Below, in pieces: positions 35,915 through 48,099 of a stretch of DNA of 64,000 nt (the stretch's first letter is position 1; each line of letters opens with the position of its first letter). The stretch spans positions 19,524,568-19,588,567 of the forward strand of contig CM073538.1 in assembly GCA_037074615.1 (NCBI GenBank). The letters are read 5' to 3'. The position numbers and the translations under genes are program-made. Under the pieces are notes generated by a model. It was given only the letters and a program-made list of their open reading frames with translations. It made no database searches and had not been told where the DNA came from. This DNA comes from Leucaena leucocephala (taxonomy: Eukaryota; Streptophyta; Magnoliopsida; Fabales; Fabaceae).

Positions 35915-38519
35915 TTTTTCCTTATTATGTCACGTCCAGTCGTTTCATGCATATCCTCTCTTTTATCTTCCTCCCCTTCTCGTTGCCCTTAAATCTTTCA
36001 AACTCTTATGCTGATCTAGTGATATAATGATAATTAATTATTCACACAAATGTGTCATCATTTGTGAAGAAAAAGCATAAACAATATAATATTTTTACGT
36101 TTGGTATAACCCGATATATATCATCTATATAGTATATTTGGTCTTAATTAGAATATACTGATAACATATTTAATTAATGATTTAGGGAAAAAGACAAGTA
36201 GAGGAAATATTATATCATTTTCGACGTATATAGAGAGTTTTAAATATGTAATTGGGGATTTTAATGAAATGGGACCCTAATATGATCTTCTTGGAAAGGA
36301 ATGGCATTTAGAGAATTTGAAAGGCACAAGATATTACTATAAAAAGAGTGGTTTTGTTATCATATGCCCATCTTTTTTAACTTCTGACTCAGATTGGGAC
36401 ACTCCAAAAAGAAAATGCTAAATCCCAAACACTGTTTGAATTAACAACTGATTATGCACCCACTATGAAAGAATGGTTTATTATCTTTCCCTTTACAAAA
36501 AGGCATACATACATATATATATAGCCAACCTAAAAAGTTTGGGTTCTTATCCTGTTATTCCCATGCGTATCTGATTTCCCTAACTCTTATATTATTAGAG
36601 CCCACATTGCTAAATCAATAATAACAACATTTTTAAGCACAATACTTGATATACCAAAAATCAAAACATGCATACATATTGAAATCCTGAACCAAATCCA
36701 TTAAAACAAAAGTGTTTTTATTTTTAATACATATAACAGAACTTAATTGTGTTTTGATTTAGTGGAGTTGAAGGGACTTTGGTATATATGACTTAGTGGA
36801 TATAAAAACTAAAGGTAGCCAGCCCCAAGGATGATGATGGATAAGAGATAAAATTCTCCTACTTTATCTTTTTTTTTTCTCTGCTTTGTCTTTTTAACTT
36901 TGGTTTTATTATTGCTATCTATATCTGTGTCGAATATATATCAACTATTCTTCAACTGAAACAGTTGGAGATGGGACATTCCTACTGAGTTCCACGTCAG
37001 CCTGGTGGCTTAAGGTCGCTGTCTTGGTTTAAAAAAATAGAAACTTGGGGGGGTCTGCGGACTTGTCTCAATGTGATTGCTTATGCAAAAGTGTGTGTTT
37101 TGAAACTCGTCTCAATGCGACTGCATACACGAAGTTAAGTATTAATTCCCCGTTGATCTGTTTAGCTCTGCAAATATTTGTCATCAGTGCACTCTGAACA
37201 GTTTGTAATTTCAAGCCATTATGATGATTAAAATTAAAGGCGCATTATTTGATTTGGACATAATTCACATTTACAATTTTTAATTTTCATTGAAGTTATT
37301 ATTATTTTTTATAAGTTGACATGAAACTTGAATGTTCTTTTGGTGTTTAATTAGTAATCTTTTAGAACAGATATGTTAAATAAAAAAAAACACAATTTGG
37401 AGACTATCTGAATTTTATTTTATACTAAAGAGGGCGATACCCTAGATAAAAAAAACTAAACAATATTAAGAGGATCTAATCACGTACTCTTTGTCAATCA
37501 AGGTCCGTAAATTAAATAAATTAGGCTAAAAAAATTTAGTCTGTAAATTAAAAATAAAAATGAGAATGTTTAATGTCAAGTAACGAAATGGATGAAAATA
37601 ATATAAAAAAGGAAACAGTAGTAAAATGACTATAGTACTCCAATGCAAAATATGTTAAATAATAATAGTAGCTTTTTAATGGTTCAATTCAAAATGTATT
37701 TTTCAAAAATTCAATAAAATATTAAAATATTTAATTTAATTTGTAAGTTCTTCATTTTTTATAATTAAAGTAATAAAAATTAAAATCAACACAAATGATA
37801 AATTTTACCATTTTCTATTTTTTGTCCATCTCTGCACGCAAGAATTAATTGCATATTTAAGTTAAGAAAATTTTAGAAGATAAACAAAATTATTTGAAGA
37901 ATAAAAAAGAAAATTATATTAAATCATTATTATTAAAGAAGCTATTGATTTAATAACCTTTTAGTGGCAAAAAATCAGCAATTGATGGGGGGCCATTTTA
38001 GTCTGTTTTTAAATCAGTCCGGGAGATATACGCAACACATTCCATCTCTTGGTCAAAGGAGTGGCAATTCCATTGACTCCTATTGAATAAGAATTGACAT
38101 TGGAATGGATTAGGGAAGGAAAGAATTTGCACCAAACATGTTGCATCAAGGAATTCCGATTCATTTCCGAATAGTTTAAGACCGGAGGAAGTATGGAAGA
38201 ACCGAATAGAGACATACAGCAACAAACCTTAATTATTCCATTAGGTTTAGTCGCTTATGTTACGTGGTGATAGGAATAAAGTAACAAAAATTAAATCTTC
38301 CTAATAACAAAGATAATATAGAGTAAATAAATGTATAATATAAATTAACAATAAAAATAATAAATATGGACCCAACAATTTAACGGGGAAAAATCTCTAC
38401 ATCAACGCCTAAAGCAACAACAACTACTATCAACAAAAAGAAAACAGTTCAATTGCTCTAATAACAAGCTCAACTATAAGATGACAACATATTATTTCGT
38501 CCCAAAAATCACCTAAGGA
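33856..38519. other. Gene-free AT-rich intergenic DNA
   Basis: No gene seen. It includes an (AT)n tract at 35838-35912, the longest in the window, and an 8-bp-arm inverted repeat GATAGGCA...TGCCTATC at about 35040-35070. Confidence 0.5.
35838..35912. repeat. (AT)n microsatellite, about 75 bp
   Basis: Longest dinucleotide run in the window; it produces spurious isoleucine-tyrosine frames. Confidence 0.92.
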
Positions 38520-38800
38520 TTATATTTTTTTTGCTATAAAAATTTTTGAAAAGGGGTTGGGGTCATTTATGATCAAAAGATAAGGTATCTCCCTTCCTTC
38601 TAGGCGATACTAATATCAGGTAAGGTGAGCCGTATATTATTCTCAAGTATAAACCTAGGCACTCAAGAGTTACCTTTAAGTAACGCGACTAGAACTACAA
38701 CAAAGTGATATTCTCCAGAAATTGAATACACTATAAATGGTCGCATATCTCACCTCTTCACCAATTGAACTTACTGACGACACCAAAGGCTTATGTAAAA
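38520..38800 (+). repeat. R1 dispersed repeat, copy B
   Basis: A nearly complete unit: TTTTTTTGCTATAAAAATTT start, the TCCTTCTAGGCGATACTAAT word, AGGTAAGGTGAGCCG, GGCACTCAAGAGTTACC, GCGACTAGAACTACAACAAA, CTATAAATGGTCGCATATCT and TTGAACTTACTGACGACACC end. Reads in the opposite orientation to copies C and D. Confidence 0.68.
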
Positions 38801-40642
38801 AAACAAAAAAACAAATTAGAAGAGCAGATTGAGCAATAAAATGGGTATCTCTTAAGCGAAGATACAAATTGTCTGTGCTAGAGATCATCAAATTTCAGTC
38901 CATTACTTTATTGTCACTCTTTCATTAATTTAATTCTGGACATTTCTTAAAATCATGCATTACTTTATATATATATGAAGGTCCGTTTAGTTCTGATCTC
39001 TCGTTGAAATGTCAAGATCTAGCTAAACGCATGAGTATGTTGGCCTGGGAATAAAGTTAAAAAAGGCAATGCATGGTTAGGAAGACCAAATCTATTTAAA
39101 TTTGTGACGATAGATTCTTTTGGTTGGGGTGATCTTTTCACCAAGATAAAGAATTTAGCGAACCTCTTAAACTTTCAAAACCGGACTTGGTTCATATTGA
39201 CTCTATCAACAACATTATTACTTTTTTATATTTTTTAGATAATATTTATTAGGTGGCTCATATGGGATTCAAATTTAAGACTAGAGATATGCAATATAGA
39301 TGGTTTGAATAATAAGTTTCAGTAAAAGCCACACCTGAAAATATCGGTTTATTGAAGAGAATTATGTACGTGAATGAATTAGCTAGCTTTTGATTTATTT
39401 ATAATATTTTAAGGTTTCAAATCTTCAAGATATATATAATGTCGTAAATCTAGATTGTTATTTTAATGTTTTAAAGCTCTTCAAATCTTTGGTTAAAAGG
39501 AGAGACGGCATGATATCTAAGATTTTATTCCGATCCACACTAAATTCCAGAACTGCCTGCTAAAAAGATTCATTAAACAAATCAAGTAAGTTCTACAAAT
39601 TCATGTATTTTTTTATGCAAAAAAAAAAGTATTTTAGAGAAGGGAATATGGAATTCACTGTAGACACAAATCACAAAATGCTGATTCTGATTTATTTTAG
39701 AAAAATAGTCCACTTGCACAAAGTCTTTATGCACTAGAGAATCAACACATGACATAATCCTACTTGTTCCTATACGACCCAATGATAATTTATCTATTAG
39801 TAGCTAACTAGATTATAAAATAAGAGAATTGTGGAGCTCGATTCCCATCTTGTTTTAAAAAACCTTCAAAGATGAAGTATCATAATCACAAAGCCTTAGT
39901 TCAGATTAATCGATTAGTCAGATATTTTATAATAATAAGATTAAAAAAATTATCAGATACCAGATGGTCTAAAGATTTATAAAAAAAATGGTACTTGTTC
40001 ATGTAATAGACCCAACATTTTCAATTATAATGGAGATGCATACTTTATTAGTCAAAATAAATGTTGAATTAGAGGTTGAAAAGAGAAACATGTATATTAT
40101 TGAATTAATGATTAATTATATTAGAGGTAGCATCAAATTAAAGTGATGATGAAGACTAATAATAATATATGTGGGGATCGTTAAATGAGCGTTGGAACAA
40201 ATTAAGAAAGCGACTGATCGAGATGAGTGGCACATGAATCATGATCACTCAGTATTCCCTCTCACCTAATTAATTGTTGGGTCAAAAACCATTAAAGATT
40301 TTAGAGAATAATAATGAAATGACAACAACTTCAAATATAAATGAGAATATTGAGAATGACCCTTTGTTTTTAATTCGATTCTTATCCCATTTTTGCATAT
40401 ATTCTCTGTACATTGTCAATTTTATTTGCCAATCACAGAAACAACACAAAAACATTTTGATTTGCTGAGTTATGAAGCAAAGCATGCATTTCATTTCATA
40501 TGAGACCTCCATCTGCAAGCTATTCCATTTCTTTTTATCAAATCATTGACAATATACACTTTTAATGGATTATAAATTATTAATTATTTCATTTTTTAAA
40601 TATAATTTTAGATCTTAAAGATACATTCTGACAATTCAATTT

Positions 40643-40680
<38 letters not shown>

Positions 40681-40991
40681 TGTTCTCTGAGAGTCTAAAT
40701 ATGGCCATGTCTTTGTGTAGATCTTGTAATGTTGATAGCTAGGTATCATGTGATGAAAAAGTTTTAGGGACTAATTAAATTGTGTATTTTTATAATTCAA
40801 AGACCAAATAATTGAAAATGGTGTATTTCTCAATATTGAACCTATATTTGTTAAATTTCATTTTCAATTTTCATGGAAGTTCACAGAGAAATTATAATTT
40901 GAGTTTAGATACCTGAAGAAGATCTTCATATTTACATTTAAGATTCTATTATTAAATAACTGTCTTTTACATGTTTATCGATTAATAATTT

Positions 40992-41035
<44 letters not shown>

Positions 41036-41760
41036 TAACATGGAGCCAGTGAAACTGAATGCCAACATCATCAAGTATAGGTTCAGCCTTTAGATTGTAG
41101 GTTAACCTATCATTTTTCTAAAAATTTTATAATAAAAAAAAATACAAGGCCAGCCCTGTAGTTCAAGTCACAGATGAGAGCCCAATCCAAGTACTACCAA
41201 AAGACCAATTAATTCAATGTAATTGTCCAATAATTTACATTTCTTAACTTTAAAAAGTAGTTATAAATCTCTTAAAAGTTTAATCTTGCAAAAAAAAAGG
41301 CTGATATTATTTATAGGCTGAAACACCTAAGTCAATGTAAATTACTCCCTATTAGCTGCACATTAAAAAAAATTCTATTTAGGGAATAATTTATACAAAG
41401 GATTAGAATTGAAACTTTAGAAAAACTCACATACATTTTTTAATAAAATAACTTTTTTTTGCTATTTTTATTAAGAACTAACTTATTTTTTTAATTTTAT
41501 AAATTAATTATATAGCTTATCCATATAGAATCAGATGGAGTATTTGTATATATATGTACGTGATTAATCAGTAGTCACTCTAACTTCCAACTGACAAACG
41601 ATTTTTTTTTTTGTTTTTAGTTTACACTCGCACATATAGAAGTGATATAAAGATACTGTAGACAAATAAACTAATCAATATGTTATATTGCGTAAAATCA
41701 AATAAAATTAATAGCTTTTCATTGTCTAACTTTATAATTAAGGAAAGTAAATTGCAAGCC

Positions 41761-41796
<36 letters not shown>

Positions 41797-42827
41797 GAGA
41801 TTATTTTGGGGTATGTGAAGCTTTCCAAATCCTAAATATTACCTATTGGAGTAGCCGTGAAAGCACTTAATTGAACAAGAGTGGGCATGATGTCAAATTA
41901 AGATCACCATTATACCTAAGAAGCTGAGTTGTCACGTGCTCATATAGTTTTGTCAAATGAAATGTAGAGTTCAACGTTGAAAAAAGAGCCATAATTGAAA
42001 TGAAAGCACTAATTGGAACGTCAAAGTGATAATGACAGACTAACAAAACTTATCATAACTGATAGATAGTCAAATCCTTTTAATATGATGTCTTAAGTTT
42101 GATTAAGACTGTAGTCATGGAAAAAGCTATATTATGACTAACAAAACTCACTTCAGTGATCTCTATATTTCAAAAAAATTAGTCTTTAATAAATAATCAG
42201 TTAGGGATACAATCTGATTCCTAAAAAAAATTGTGATGATGATGAGGACGATGATGTTGTGTGTGTGTGTTCATGTCTATGAGCGTTGCAACTAAAGAAA
42301 GTGCCTGATCTTATGGAGATGAGTGGCTTATGAGTGTTCTCACCTAATTGTTGCCTTAAGATATCATTCAGAATCACCCTTTGTTTTATTCCTTATATTC
42401 CCCAACTCTTGTATACATAATATCGTCACTTTTATTCACTCATATCACTAATCACAGCGACAAATACAAAAACATTTGTATTTAGAGTTGTGAAGCAATA
42501 TAAAATAATTATTAAAGAATGTTATATTATCTGAACTCTATCTAATCATAATATAATAATTATTCTAGTTGACTGATAACTTATCTGAAATAATTTATAT
42601 TTTATTTAGTTTTTTAAAAAATAAATTGCTTGATAAGATTTAATATAATAATAAAGAAGAATAATACTAATGAAATGTTTCTCTTTAAAATAAAATAAAA
42701 TCTAAACTATTTCATATGAGTCATTAGTCAACTAGAATAATACTAAGTATAGGTATTCTCCTAGATGGATTTGAATATTGGGTAATTATATTATGAGGGA
42801 CTAATCCTTATCACTAAACCCAACTAC
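38801..42827. other. Gene-free AT-rich intergenic DNA
   Basis: No gene seen. It has (AT)n tracts at about 40650-40676, 40998-41032 and 41764-41793. A segment near 41140-41185 (CAGCCCTGTAGTTCAAGTCA to GATGAGAGCC) recurs near 43100-43137. Confidence 0.5.
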
Positions 42828-42839
42828 ATGTTGGTAGTT

Positions 42840-43032
42840 TTTTTTTTTTGTTGCCCACCCTGTTCACCAGAGCTTTGCCCTGACTACATCTGGATCTGAC
42901 CCGCGTTGCGCACCTAGCTATGGTGGGTGAGTCTCCCAACGGGAATTTTCTGTATGTGCCAAGGTTCAAACTCAAGATCTCGCTTAAGCGATACCGAATC
43001 TCTTACCACTCAGACTAATTCCCGTTAGTTAT
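42840..43032 (-). mobile_element. tRNA-derived SINE
   Basis: On the minus strand an A-box-like TAGTCTGAGTGG (43018-43007) is followed about 35 bases later by a B-box-like GAGTTTGAACC (42973-42963), the spacing of a tRNA-type RNA polymerase III promoter. The element ends in an A run (12 T on the plus strand, 42838-42849). Both sides carry the 12-bp target duplication ATGTTGGTAGTT (42828-42839 and 43033-43044). About 190 bp, no coding capacity. It would be mobilised by a LINE reverse transcriptase. Confidence 0.82.
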
Positions 43033-43229
43033 ATGTTGGTAGTTCCTACTACATGCGAGTGCCCTTGGGACAACAGCTATAAGCCCATGAACAATGTACA
43101 ACGTCAGCCCAGTAGGTCAACTACCAGATGAGAGCCTTTTTTTTCTGCGGCTTATAATCTTTTCCTCACAAACCACTTTTATCTTTTGTAGCTATCTTCC
43201 TATACTAATGGGCCTTGGGCCCATTCTAT

Positions 43230-43490
43230 TTCTTAAAATGGACATCAGACAAAAGAGACATGAGGAGGAGGTTTATAAAATAGGAAGAGTATGTGAAACC
43301 ATCGTCTTTGGTTCTAGTCATAGCGTTTAGGGAGACATTCTAACTCTTAAGTATTTAGATTTATATTTAAGAGTGATAAATGATTTGCCCTGCCCGACAT
43401 TGGTATCGCTTAGGAGGAAAGAAGATTCACCCTACCTTTAGATCGTGGGTGAGCTCAACTCATTTTCAAAACTTTTTGTATAAAAAAAAC
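43230..43490 (-). repeat. R1 dispersed repeat, copy C
   Basis: Same unit as copy B but inverted. In the plus direction it ends in TTTTTGTATAAAAAAAAC, an A-rich tail, and is followed at once by copy D. Confidence 0.66.
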
Positions 43491-43493
43491 AAA

Positions 43494-43757
43494 AAAGAAA
43501 CTCATCATCTTTGGACTCAGCTAGTGAATGGGTGAAATATATGACCATTTATAACATGTTTGATCCTTGAGGAGTACCATTTTGTTGTGGTTCTAGTCGT
43601 AGTGCTTGGGGAGACATCATATCTCTTTAGTGCATAAATTTACGTATGAAGATAATTGACAGCTCACCCTACCTGATATTGGTATCGCTTAGGAGGAAAT
43701 GAGACTTCACCTAGGCTTTGGATAGTAGGTGAGTCCAACCTATTTTCACAAATTTTT
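43494..43757 (-). repeat. R1 dispersed repeat, copy D
   Basis: Tandem with copy C in the same orientation. Shared words include GGTTCTAGTCGTAGTGCTTG, GGGGAGACAT, GATATTGGTATCGCTTAGGA and GAGTCCAACCTATTTTCA. It serves as the uninterrupted paralogue for copy A. Confidence 0.68.
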
Positions 43758-45635
43758 GTACCACTAATACTATATCGATCTCTTAATATAAGATATAATT
43801 AACTTTATAATTGGTTTCTTATTACTCAAAGTGAGGAAATTATATAGTTTGTTAAATTGGTTTTAGTAAACTAAAATAGAAAAGTGGCATGGGGATCGTG
43901 GAGAAATAAACTTACTATGGGTTATATTGCATAAAATTAAAAATCCAAAGAAAATAAATTGGTAAATTAAAAATAACTACTGCATTCTGAAATGAAGGTA
44001 AATGAGCAATTGGGATGTGAATAAGATGCATGTCCAATTGAAGCAATCCATATAACTACCTCAAAGACAATTCAATGACTCTTGTTGGTAGAACTATACC
44101 AAAAATAACAACTCTTGATAGAATTTAAAAGTGGGCTTTAGAAAATATTTCTTTTCATCTTAAACTAGATTTTTTTTTTCTGTGCGTTATATGGGAAGTA
44201 GGAAAAATAGGTGATAGTTAATTAATTATTTATGATAATTATAAATTTTTATTATAGTTAAAATTTAAAATTTGATTTTTAAAAGATTTTGAGTCTTTAC
44301 TTTGATCTTTAAAAGATTTTGAACTATTTAATAATAATTAATTAGTAATCCGATTAAAGTGGAGCTCAAAAAATTTTTAAGATCAAAATGAGATTACTAA
44401 TTGAAATTATTGATTATATTTTACAGACAAATAAATTGAAAGTACTAAGTCATGTTGACTTATATCTATTTTTAACTGAATTGAGTATTATATAATTTTA
44501 AGAGTATAATTAATTGATTGATGTAGAAGTTAGATAACTAATTTATTAATATTAAAAAAATAATTAAATTATTTATTTGTTACAAATATATATTTGTTTA
44601 TTTAAAATACTTCATTTAATCAATTTTTTATGGATGAAAATCCCCTTTTAATATATAAATTATTAAAAATAATTTGAGAAAAATTTATAAATTTACATTA
44701 CATAATTAATTGGGGTTTTATATTTATAATTAGAATAAAATTTTTAATTAATTTTTATATTTAAAATATGAGGGAGAATTTTGGCTTATAGAAAAATTCA
44801 TTGATTCTTCCCAAACCCTGTCTTGGTCCCACTATTTTGTGTTTTCTGGCCCCCTTCACATTCACACTGAGAATACCAACATTGAATAGTTGATAACCTA
44901 TGACTAGGAGTGTGAAGTACTCTTTCAATTTTTAATATATAATTTAATTAAAAATTAATTTTAATTATAAAGATAAAATTTATTTTTTATATTTATTTAT
45001 TTATTCTTAAATTACTCATATTAATACTCTTTTAATAATAATTACTAATTTTAATTATAAAAAAAAATTTATTTTTTATATTTATTTATTTATTCTTAAA
45101 TTACTCATATTAATACTCTTTTAATAATAATTACATAAAAGATAAAAATTAAAAATTAAAAAAGATAATTAAAATATTTTAAAAAATATATATTATATTA
45201 ATTAATTTAAGTAATTTTTTTATCTAATTAAATTAATTAAATATTTTTTAAATTAAATACTGGAGTAGATGTATAATTCTTTATTTTCTTCTTTTGTTTT
45301 TAATTAAAATATGATATCCAGACACCACAGTGATAATATTTATTTTTAGACCATATTACGGGAACATTGATGCTAAAATAACTGTACAAATCTTCTTCTG
45401 AAAGTGATGTTTTTAAGTGCCAAGAATAAAAAAAACAGAGCATACCATGGAGCTCATTTTCACCATAAAGCCACTAACCACTATGACCCATTGAAATTCT
45501 GCATATGTAAAAATATCCCGTTGCAGATGAAACTGCAACACGCCTAAACAGAACCTAAATAATAGAATACACCACATAGATACACATACATATGTACTCA
45601 ACCTAAAATTATAAGTAAACAGGGTACGACATGTC
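43758..45635. other. Intergenic DNA downstream of the ERF gene
   Basis: No gene seen apart from the likely ERF 3' UTR at its right side. Contains the 90-bp tandem duplication at 44955-45134. Confidence 0.5.
44955..45134. repeat. Two tandem 90-bp units
   Basis: TTTTAATTATAA (44959 and 45049) starts two nearly identical units, each containing CTTAAATTACTCATATTAAT and ACTCTTTTAATAATAATTAC. High identity suggests recent duplication. Confidence 0.82.
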
Positions 45636-46358
45636 TCAGATAGCAGACCAATTAATCTCAATGGAAGGATACCTGTCCAAACCAACAAACTCTGTTTCAT
45701 CCACTTTAGAATCCGGGAAATCCAAGTAAGTAATCTCCGGTTCATCGGACGAAGACGAGGCTAAGTTGGAGAGAGTAGTACAATCCTGTGTGTTCTGATG
45801 ATGAGGCTGATCTGCATTCCCCTGTTTCTGGGAACTGAGTGCCAAGCTTTCACATATGGCTTGGAGCTTGGCGTGCACAGATGAGTGAAGAGGCTTGTAA
45901 TCGCCGAATTCAGAAATCACATGAGCACCGTGGTGGCGAAAGTGAGGGAAATTGAGCCGAGCGAAATCTCCTCTGAGCTTATAAGCTGCGTTGTCGTAGG
46001 CTAAAGCAGCTTCTTCTGCAGTATGGAAGGTGCCGAGCCAGAGTCGGGCACGGTTCTTGGGAAGTCGGATCTCGGCGACCCATCTTCCCCAATGTCTCTG
46101 TCTGACTCCTCGGTAGAGTTTTGTTGTTTTAGAAGAATTACCAGGTTGCTTCATGGGGAGGGATTTCTGAGTCAAACGGCGACGTTTGGTGTGGAATTGG
46201 GATTGAATTTCTTGAATTTGAGATGGTGTGAGCTGGTTGAGCCTGATGGGACTTGTTTGGATGGAGGAATTGAGGGGAGAAGGAGAAGGAGAAGGAGAAG
46301 ATGAAGGAGGGTTGAAAGGTTTGAGTGCTTTCATCAACTCTTCACTGTAAGGATCCAT
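45636..46358 (-). CDS. AP2/ERF transcription factor, RAP2.4-like (DREB A-6 type)
   Basis: Intronless, 240 aa, from the ATG at 46358 (one codon after an in-frame TTG). One AP2 domain at 81-138 with YRGVRQRHWGRWVAEIRLP, the WLGTF core and DFARLNFP; it binds GCC-box or DRE-type DNA in the nucleus. The N-terminal 80 residues are Ser/Pro-rich, with a basic KRRR at 59-61 that may help nuclear import, and TPSQIQEIQSQF (44-55). The acidic C terminus includes EITYLDFPDSK and ends YPSIEINWSAI, the tail typical of RAP2.4-like ERFs. The subgroup responds to light, drought and ethylene in Arabidopsis; the specific role here is inferred. No damage seen. Confidence 0.9.
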   Translation of the reverse strand: MDPYSEELMKALKPFNPPSSSPSPSPSPLNSSIQTSPIRLNQLTPSQIQEIQSQFHTKRRRLTQKSLPMKQPGNSSKTTKLYRGVRQRHWGRWVAEIRLPKNRARLWLGTFHTAEEAALAYDNAAYKLRGDFARLNFPHFRHHGAHVISEFGDYKPLHSSVHAKLQAICESLALSSQKQGNADQPHHQNTQDCTTLSNLASSSSDEPEITYLDFPDSKVDETEFVGLDRYPSIEINWSAI

Positions 46359-46421
46359 CAAATATGGTGTTATGTTATTCAGACTACCACTTCAGTAGAT
46401 GCAAAGAGGGTTGAAGAAATG

Positions 46422-46449
46422 GGAAGCTGGAAGCTGGAAGCTGGAAGCT
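46422..46449 (-). repeat. Four 7-bp repeats in the ERF 5' UTR
   Basis: GGAAGCT (plus strand) occurs four times head to tail, 64 bp before the ERF start codon. It lies between the probable TATA-like CATAAATT (46489-46482, minus) and the ATG, so in the leader. It could be variable in length between individuals. Confidence 0.7.
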
Positions 46450-46481
46450 GCTCTGTGCTTTACGTGATGGAAAAGTCTCTC

Positions 46482-46489
46482 AATTTATG
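46482..46489 (-). promoter_or_regulatory. Possible TATA element of the ERF gene
   Basis: CATAAATT on the minus strand, about 125 bp upstream of the ATG. It is the only TATA-like word near the gene; the distal promoter-like spot at 47.99 kb is an alternative. Confidence 0.35.
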
Positions 46490-46499
46490 TACTCCATGC

Positions 46500-47858
46500 C
46501 TCCACGATTTTAGCCTCTAAGTCTTCTATCTCCACTATATCTTCGAAAATTATACTTTTAATTTGATTTTAACTTAATATTTAAATTATAATTTGACGTA
46601 ACTTAATTTTTATATTTTAAACCAATTGAATCTCAATCTATAAATTTTTACTCATTATAACTTAATTTATATAATTTTAACTATATAAATTTTATTTTTT
46701 ATAATTTATAAAATATTATTTTTTTAATTTAAAAATTAAATTATAATTAAAACATAAATAAATATTAATTTTAATAAAAAAAATTAACCACTTAAATACA
46801 AGATTTTAAATTAAAATTGATGTAAATAAAAAAAGTTATAAGTGTATAAATATTATTGAGATTAAGTTTAATTAAATTAAATTAAAATTGCTAGATTAAT
46901 TTATAATTGAGTTAAAATTAAATGATTAGATTAATTTTGCCTTGATAAGCTAATCACTGATCATTCCATAATTATTCTCTTTTATTAATAATTTGGTTTG
47001 GGGATTTAGTCAATTCACTTTTAAATATGAATATTATATACATCAATCACCTCGTCAACTCCAATAATTCCAATCTTTGATGAAGTCTATCCAATGAATG
47101 GATGCCATGTGTATCCTACAGCAGGATACTGGCATCCAACCAAACCCAGTGCTACAAGTGTCGTAGTCCTGTTGGTCAAAATGAAACAGAGGACATATGG
47201 GTATGGGAGCCCTGTACAGCGCACCAAAAAATGTCCACTACGGGTGTTCCAGTATTGCTGGTTTTATTTTTCCCAAGTCAACGATATAATAAATTCTATG
47301 GCACAAATCTCTAGGACTGTGGGTTTAGGCCTCCTCTGAGCCAATTCAGGGGTCCTCAATCGTTGCTAGTACTAAATACTTATTATTATTATTATTGTAA
47401 TTTTGGATCATTTAAATTAAATATAAATAATTTAGAATGAAATTTTTTATTTCTAATTTTTTAATTATAAATTTATTTTTAAATACAATGACAATTATAA
47501 GATTATTTTATTTTAAATTTTTAGTATATTAAAAAATAAAAATTTATTTATATTATATCAGCCTAAATTAGTAATGAGCACAGCATGCTCATCAAAATAA
47601 TAAACATGGAATGTACTCCTATATTAAAGTTTAAACATACTTGTTAATTATCTTGTACTCTACATGTTTAAAAACTTTTTTATAAATAGAAATTCATATA
47701 TTGAATTTTGTTTGTAATATTATATTTTTAATGCTTACTTTTGTAATTGAAAAAAAAAATCAAACATATTTAGAAAAAAAAAGGGGAGAAGAGCTGCCAG
47801 TAATATTTACATATATATAATTGTAGATATTATAAAAAATCTGTTTCAAGATTCTTAC
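46500..47858. other. AT-rich DNA upstream of the ERF gene
   Basis: No coding sequence. It may be ERF promoter, or a 1.4-kb 5' UTR intron if the exon at 47.86 kb belongs to this gene. A hairpin-forming inverted repeat lies at 47100-47137. Confidence 0.45.
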
Positions 47859-47994
47859 CTAATTTGAGATAATTGTGAAGAGCACAAAAAAACCTAAAAT
47901 AAAATCAAATCGAATGAACGAAGGTGGTGAAAGGTGAGAGACAAGGAGTGGTGGATTGCGGCGCGACGATGAGGAGGAATCTGCTGTTTTTATA
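47859..47994 (-). promoter_or_regulatory. Promoter and spliced non-coding first exon without an assigned gene
   Basis: On the minus strand CTATAAAAA (47995-47987) is a strong TATA box. A CT-rich leader follows, then CAAATTAG/GTAAGAATC (47859/47858), a near-consensus splice donor. No coding exon is found next to it. The first gene downstream on the same strand is the ERF gene, whose ATG is 1.5 kb away, so this could be a distal 5' UTR exon of that gene or a relic. Confidence 0.5.
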
Positions 47995-48099
47995 GAAAAG
48001 GTCAAAATGGAACAGACAAGGGACGACGAATCGAATACCAAGATTGCGTTGTTGCCTTTGCCTTCGCTGCTGCTTCTCTAATCCAATGCCATCTGGATT

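Noticed and set aside
35754..36027. Two overlapping frames rich in Ile-Tyr
   Set aside because: They read through the (AT)n microsatellite; the same applies to 8962-9150 and 41622-41828.
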